This document shows, piece after piece, positions 63,232 through 64,000 of a DNA stretch of 64,000 bases. Each line of letters starts with the position of its first letter. The first letter of the stretch is position 1. The notes under the pieces were generated by a model. The model was not told the origin of the DNA. It saw only the letters and a program-made list of their open reading frames with translations, and made no database searches. The position numbers and the translations under genes were made by a program. The stretch is taken from contig NZ_QMEV01000017.1 of NCBI RefSeq assembly GCF_003284935.1, forward strand, positions 1-64,000. The letters are read 5' to 3'. This DNA is from Mycobacterium colombiense. GTDB taxonomy: Bacteria; Actinomycetota; Actinomycetes; Mycobacteriales; Mycobacteriaceae.

Positions 63232-64000
63232 TCATACCCCCGAAGCCAGCGCTTCGAGCGTGTCCGACGAGGAGTGCAGTGGGCGCCAGCCCAATTGGGT
63301 CTTGGCCTTGGTGGTGTCCATGACCATCGACGTCCGCGCGGTGTGCAGCCATTCCAGCATGGACGGCACCCGCGGTACCCGCGAGATCGCCGCGGAGGCC
63401 GCCGTCGCGGCGACGGCGGGGACCCGCACCGGCCGGCCACCCAGCGCCCTGGCCACGTCGCCCACCGTCACGACCCCGTCACCGGCGATGTTGTACACCC
63501 CCGGCGGCGCCGGGGCGGTGGCCGCCAGCGCGATCGCCGTCGCGACGTCGTCGTGGTGGACCAGCTGCAGGGGGTAGCCCGGATCGGGCACCACGGGCTT
63601 GAGCACCGGGACGGCCTTGACCACCGCCCGCACCGGGCCGGGCAGCTGGTTCCACGGCATGGCGTCGGCCAGCGCGGTGGCCTTGGGGCCCGCGACGACG
63701 CAGGGCCGCAGAACGAACACCTCGAGCGGCGAGTCCTTGGTGATGTCGGCCAGCAGCGCCTCGCAGGCGGCCTTCTGCTCGGAGTAGTAGTGCTCGGCGG
63801 ATCCGCGGGCGGCCACGTCCTCGGTCAGCGGGACGGGATTGTCGGAGTGGTAGCCGTACGCGGCCACCGACGAGGTGTACACCAGGCGCCGCGGCCGTTC
63901 GGCGGCCACCGTCGCCTCGAACAGATTGCGGGTGCCCTGCAGGTTCACCCGGGCGCTCTCGTCGCGCGACCCCATGATGATGAAGGCCAGGTGGATCACG
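63232..64000 (-). CDS. NAD-dependent epimerase/dehydratase (5' end missing)
   Basis: An extended SDR whose N-terminal Rossmann GxxGxxG lies beyond the right edge; the visible part starts VIHLAFIIMGSRDES. The catalytic Ser/Tyr/Lys are in VYTSSVAAYGY and HYYSEQKAACEALL. VLRPCVVAGP and NIAGDGVVTVGDVARALG follow. About 255 residues are present. Sugar or steroid-like substrate unknown. Confidence 0.88.
   Translation of the reverse strand, partial: VIHLAFIIMGSRDESARVNLQGTRNLFEATVAAERPRRLVYTSSVAAYGYHSDNPVPLTEDVAARGSAEHYYSEQKAACEALLADITKDSPLEVFVLRPCVVAGPKATALADAMPWNQLPGPVRAVVKAVPVLKPVVPDPGYPLQLVHHDDVATAIALAATAPAPPGVYNIAGDGVVTVGDVARALGGRPVRVPAVAATAASAAISRVPRVPSMLEWLHTARTSMVMDTTKAKTQLGWRPLHSSSDTLEALASGV

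Overview
The window is GC-rich actinobacterial DNA from a Mycobacterium, most likely a slow grower outside the M. tuberculosis complex. Gene content and order closely follow the M. tuberculosis segment from about Rv2850c to Rv2899c: Mg-chelatase-like, GNAT, mqo, hydrolase, mtr, nicT ... SDR, aldC, amidotransferase, glnA4 ... mapB ... PBP lipoprotein, GNAT, ispG, rip1, dxr ... mpt53, rlmN, cdsA, frr, pyrH ... marR, amiC, tsf, rpsB, M23 peptidase, xerC, viuB, dprA, comM, yraN, fdhD. PPE, MPT63-like, mycothione reductase and MIRU-like repeats support the genus. Homologies and M. tuberculosis locus names are from memory of these families, not from a search.

The standout region is about 5.6-23.5 kb. 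Between mtr and the Rv2857c-type SDR lies a complete [NiFe]-hydrogenase system. It holds a Fur-family regulator (candidate nickel regulator) divergent from the nickel permease NicT, then hypA and hypB, then hhyS and hhyL, then a long, tightly coupled accessory and maturation operon. That operon carries a NifU/Rieske-like Fe-S protein (HhyE-type), a MIRU-like mini-ORF, DUF5947-like, DUF6084-like, an unrecognised 443-aa protein, a 39-aa membrane peptide, an endopeptidase, hypC, hypF, a SIS-HypC fusion, a SIS protein, hypE, a second hypC, hypD and a DUF6390-like protein. Signature residues (large-subunit L1 RICGICGDNH and L2 DPCLPCGVH; small subunit with CxxD in place of the first CxxC) place the enzyme in the O2-tolerant, high-affinity group 1h family that oxidises atmospheric H2. 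Together the genes would supply nickel, build the NiFe(CN)2CO centre, process the large subunit and pass electrons toward the respiratory chain. Several accessory proteins have no known function and are the best candidates here for an undescribed component.

At 23.5-26.3 kb there is a phosphodiesterase-like enzyme, a small secreted protein and an orphan PPE-SVP protein. At 26.3-30.6 kb (minus strand) a four-gene set (SDR, aldehyde dehydrogenase, class I amidotransferase, GS-like ligase) resembles a gamma-glutamylated amine catabolic pathway. At 30.6-46.3 kb, mostly minus strand, come core genes: cobQ, mapB, a PBP lipoprotein, the isoprenoid genes ispG and dxr flanking the site-2 protease rip1, a CcdA/Mpt53 thiol-redox pair, rlmN, cdsA, frr and pyrH. 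At 46.6-51.7 kb a stress/envelope island (CsbD, an OmpR-like regulator, an acyltransferase, an MPT63-like secreted protein, an SDR, a ChaB protein) ends at a MarR regulator with a perfect palindrome over its start. At 51.7-64 kb are amiC, tsf, rpsB, an M23 peptidase, xerC, a lactate-monooxygenase-like gene, viuB, dprA, comM, yraN, fdhD and a truncated epimerase.

No tRNA, rRNA, CRISPR array, insertion sequence or riboswitch was recognised. The first and last genes run off the window.
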